The notes under the pieces: model-generated
Seen by the model: only the letters and a program-made list of their open reading frames with translations
Databases searched by the model: none
Told to the model about the DNA's origin: nothing
From: Gemmatimonadota bacterium
GTDB lineage: Bacteria; Gemmatimonadota; Gemmatimonadetes; Longimicrobiales; Gaopeijiaceae
DNA: 5,908 nucleotides
Assembly (NCBI GenBank): GCA_007129525.1
Contig: SKVI01000052.1
Coordinates: 1-5,908, forward strand
Reading direction: 5' to 3'
Shown here: positions 3,811-5,908 of the stretch, one piece after another
Layout: each line of letters opens with the position of its first letter
Numbering within the stretch: the stretch's first letter is position 1
Made by a program: the position numbers and the translations under genes

Positions 3811-5908
3811 CTACATCACCGGAATGCCTTCGCCCTCCAGCTCCACGGCCCAGACCCCGGAGTTGGTGTCGGTGAAGAAGATCCGGCCCTTGAAGGGCAT
3901 GGCGCTCCAGACCATGGGTGAGTTGGGCACGTACCCGATGGGATCGGCGGAGCGGTACACGGCAATCTCCCGACCCTGGGTGTAGAGGTTGCCCATGAGC
4001 TCGCCCGAGACGTCCACCACCCGCAACCCGCCCTCGTAGTAGGCCTGGTAGAGGACATCGTCCTCCACCCAGATGTTGTGGGTGCCGTACTCCGGCATCT
4101 CGTAGCGGGCCACCATCTCCGGCTGCTCCGGGTCGCTGAAGTCGATGATCTGAATGTAGCCGGCGGTGCTCAGGATGGTGCCGCCGCTGCCCGTTTCCGG
4201 GTCGTAGGGAAGCTGGTAGTTGCCCGGCACCCCCTGCCACGCCAGTCCCCGGCGATTCATGATCTCGTCACCGATGAAGAGGTAGAAGTTCCCCGTGGAC
4301 TCCTGGTAGTACGGAAAGACGGCGTGGGTGCGCCCGTCGGGCACGATGTAGGAGTTGATGTAGACCGGATTTTCGAGGCTTCCGCCCCAGGCGCCGTTGC
4401 CCACGTCGTAGGCGATGACCCCGCATCCCCACTGGGCCGAGTAGGCCACCCCGTCGTGCACCCACACGTCGTGGATCCGGCAGTCCTCGTGCTGCACCTC
4501 GCTCACGACGTACGGGGCACGGATATCCTCCACGTTCAAGATGACGTATTTCTCTCCCGCCGAGAGGGCGAAGACGTGGTCGTCGGTGGGAAAGGCGTTG
4601 TGGACGCCGCCGGTGAGGCCTTCGGTGAACTCGGTGGCGATGGTGGGATGGGCCGGCGTCGACAGGTCCAGGATCACCAGCCCGTTCACCCGGTCCGAGG
4701 CGCCTTCCCGGGTGAGGGTGGCGAAGCGGGCATCCGGCGAGACCTTCACGTCGTTGATGGACCGGGCGTCCACCTGAATGGAGTCGGTCTTCACCATGTT
4801 CGCCGGATCGGTCACGTCGAAGACGTAGGCGTGCCCGTCGGACATCTTGGCACCGGTGATGACGTAGTCCCGGCCGTCCACTCCCTCGAAGACCCAGAAG
4901 TCGGTGGTCCTCACATGGTCCTGCCGGGCCTGGCCGGACACCTCGAGTTCGCGAACCACATCCCGGGCCACCGCCTTGAAGGCGTGGCGGGCGTTCAGGG
5001 GTCCGGCCGTGGCCACCACCGCGTGCTCCCCGGGCACGTCGGCCACCACCCGGCCGTCGGCCACCTGTCCCGGGGCTGCAGGCGCCCGGATGTCGGCAGG
5101 GGCCCGGTACCGGTGCGACCACTCCACCGGCAGGTCGTCCACCATCTCCCCGTCTGCACCCCGAGCCACGGCCCTCAGCGTCTGGACGTCACCGGTGCGG
5201 ACCTCGGGACTCCCGCCCTCCAGCTCCAGCGAGACGGCTGGAAAGGCGGGTACATCCTGGCTCCAGACCCCCGTGATGCCCTCGTAGCTGGCCTCCACCT
5301 GCACCTGCCCCGCCTCCAGCGCCGTCACGTTTCCGAACCGGTCCACCTCCGCGGCCGAGTCCTGGCCGACCGACCACCGGACCTCGCCCATCTCCGGCCG
5401 CTCGGTCCCGTCAGCGTGGAAAGCGGCCGCCTGGAAGCGCTGCGTGGTTCCCTCGTAGAGCCGGTGGGGAGTGGCCGGCTCTACCCGCACCTCAGCCACC
5501 GCGGGCCACTCCACCTCCACTGGCACCCGCAGGCTCAGCGGCTCCCGGTCGCTCTCGGGGTCCACTACCTCGGTCACCACCAGGCTGTGGCTTCCCACTC
5601 CTTCGGCCCGGACGATCCCGTCAGCGTAGCTCACGCCGCCCCGGGGACCCGTCACCCGCAGGTCCACCTCCAGCATGTTTCCGTCACGGTCCTCCACCCG
5701 GAGCTCGATGGGGGCCTCGGCGCCCCGCTCGAGGGCCAGCTCTGCAGGCTCAGCCACGATCCGGTGCGGCTCTCCCTCACCCACCACCTGGCCTTCCACG
5801 GAGAAAGCCACCAGGAAGGTCAGGAGGGAGGCCGCCATCAGCGCCAGGGTTCCCGTACGCCAGGACCGGTGGATTCCGGCAGGAGCGGCGGCCGAAGTCG
5901 GACGGGCA
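3811..5908 (-). CDS. Exported Ig-like / LVIVD-repeat beta-propeller protein (N-terminus probably cut by window edge)
   Basis: Large secreted or envelope protein of unknown function. Numbered from the in-frame ATG at 5838 (675 residues). The frame continues to the window edge, and the upstream residues HRSWRTGTLAL join a hydrophobic stretch (MAASLLTFLVAF) to make a full signal peptide with a basic start. No ATG, GTG or TTG and no good ribosome site is seen upstream, so the true start is probably beyond 5908. Residues about 24-110, 112-197 and 200-291 look like Ig-like modules; the middle one is Big_2-like (RFQAAAFHADG, GNVTALEAGQVQVEASYEG). Residues about 305-670 carry LVIVD-type repeats (GLVILDLSTPAHP, YIQIIDFSDPEQP, GLRVVDVSG) and can be read as seven blades, several opening with a His motif (VHNAF, IHDVW, THAVF, THNIW). 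Cys453 and Cys472 could form a disulfide. Family known as surface or exported; ligand unknown. It is convergent with the ankyrin gene across 29 bp in which I see no terminator. Confidence 0.87.
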   Translation of the reverse strand, partial: ARPTSAAAPAGIHRSWRTGTLALMAASLLTFLVAFSVEGQVVGEGEPHRIVAEPAELALERGAEAPIELRVEDRDGNMLEVDLRVTGPRGGVSYADGIVRAEGVGSHSLVVTEVVDPESDREPLSLRVPVEVEWPAVAEVRVEPATPHRLYEGTTQRFQAAAFHADGTERPEMGEVRWSVGQDSAAEVDRFGNVTALEAGQVQVEASYEGITGVWSQDVPAFPAVSLELEGGSPEVRTGDVQTLRAVARGADGEMVDDLPVEWSHRYRAPADIRAPAAPGQVADGRVVADVPGEHAVVATAGPLNARHAFKAVARDVVRELEVSGQARQDHVRTTDFWVFEGVDGRDYVITGAKMSDGHAYVFDVTDPANMVKTDSIQVDARSINDVKVSPDARFATLTREGASDRVNGLVILDLSTPAHPTIATEFTEGLTGGVHNAFPTDDHVFALSAGEKYVILNVEDIRAPYVVSEVQHEDCRIHDVWVHDGVAYSAQWGCGVIAYDVGNGAWGGSLENPVYINSYIVPDGRTHAVFPYYQESTGNFYLFIGDEIMNRRGLAWQGVPGNYQLPYDPETGSGGTILSTAGYIQIIDFSDPEQPEMVARYEMPEYGTHNIWVEDDVLYQAYYEGGLRVVDVSGELMGNLYTQGREIAVYRSADPIGYVPNSPMVWSAMPFKGRIFFTDTNSGVWAVELEGEGIPVM

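Noticed and set aside
4268..5122. A 284-codon minus-strand frame inside the LVIVD gene
   Set aside because: Out-of-frame shadow on the same strand, Arg/Gly/Pro-rich and without domains, while the overlapping frame has clear LVIVD and Ig-like repeats.
5212..5250. Inverted repeat CCCGCC...CCAGC / GCTGG...GGCGGG as a possible terminator or regulatory hairpin
   Set aside because: It falls inside the coding sequence of an Ig-like module with a 12-base loop and an uneven internal loop; such pairings are expected by chance at this GC content.

Overview
This is a high-GC bacterial chromosomal window, densely coding, with strong G/C preference at third codon positions in every gene. It shows no mobile element, tRNA, rRNA or CRISPR array. 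The mix of an NfeD/flotillin pair, a pyrophosphate-type phosphofructokinase, and a large exported Ig-like plus LVIVD-repeat protein would fit an environmental lineage such as Gemmatimonadota or a related group. That placement is inference from gene content and composition only.

Layout. Positions 1-1969 (+) hold a membrane pair. The first is an NfeD-like protein with two membrane segments and a C-terminal OB-type domain; its frame is open to the left edge, so its 5' end is probably missing. It overlaps by 8 bp a flotillin (512-1969) with an N-terminal membrane anchor, an SPFH domain and a long Ala/Glu/Arg-rich helical region that repeats every 11/22 residues. Positions 1970-2099 are non-coding and carry a compound inverted repeat close to the next start codon. 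Positions 2100-3302 (+) encode a phosphofructokinase with the Asp and Lys pair of pyrophosphate-dependent enzymes. Its stop overlaps by 4 bp the start of a 160-residue ankyrin-repeat protein (3299-3781, +). After a 29-bp convergent gap, the minus strand (3811-5908) encodes an exported protein with about three Ig-like modules and a C-terminal LVIVD-type propeller in which seven blades can be traced. Its N-terminus runs to, and probably past, the right edge.

How they work together. NfeD and flotillin are a known functional pair in membrane microdomain organisation. The phosphofructokinase and ankyrin protein are probably co-translated; a functional link between them is a hypothesis. The LVIVD protein is convergent and is probably an independent unit.

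I see no clear new defence or mobile system. The most notable points are the phosphofructokinase's substrate signature with altered family motifs, its coupling to an ankyrin protein, the structured leader before it, and the histidine recurring in the blades of the LVIVD propeller.
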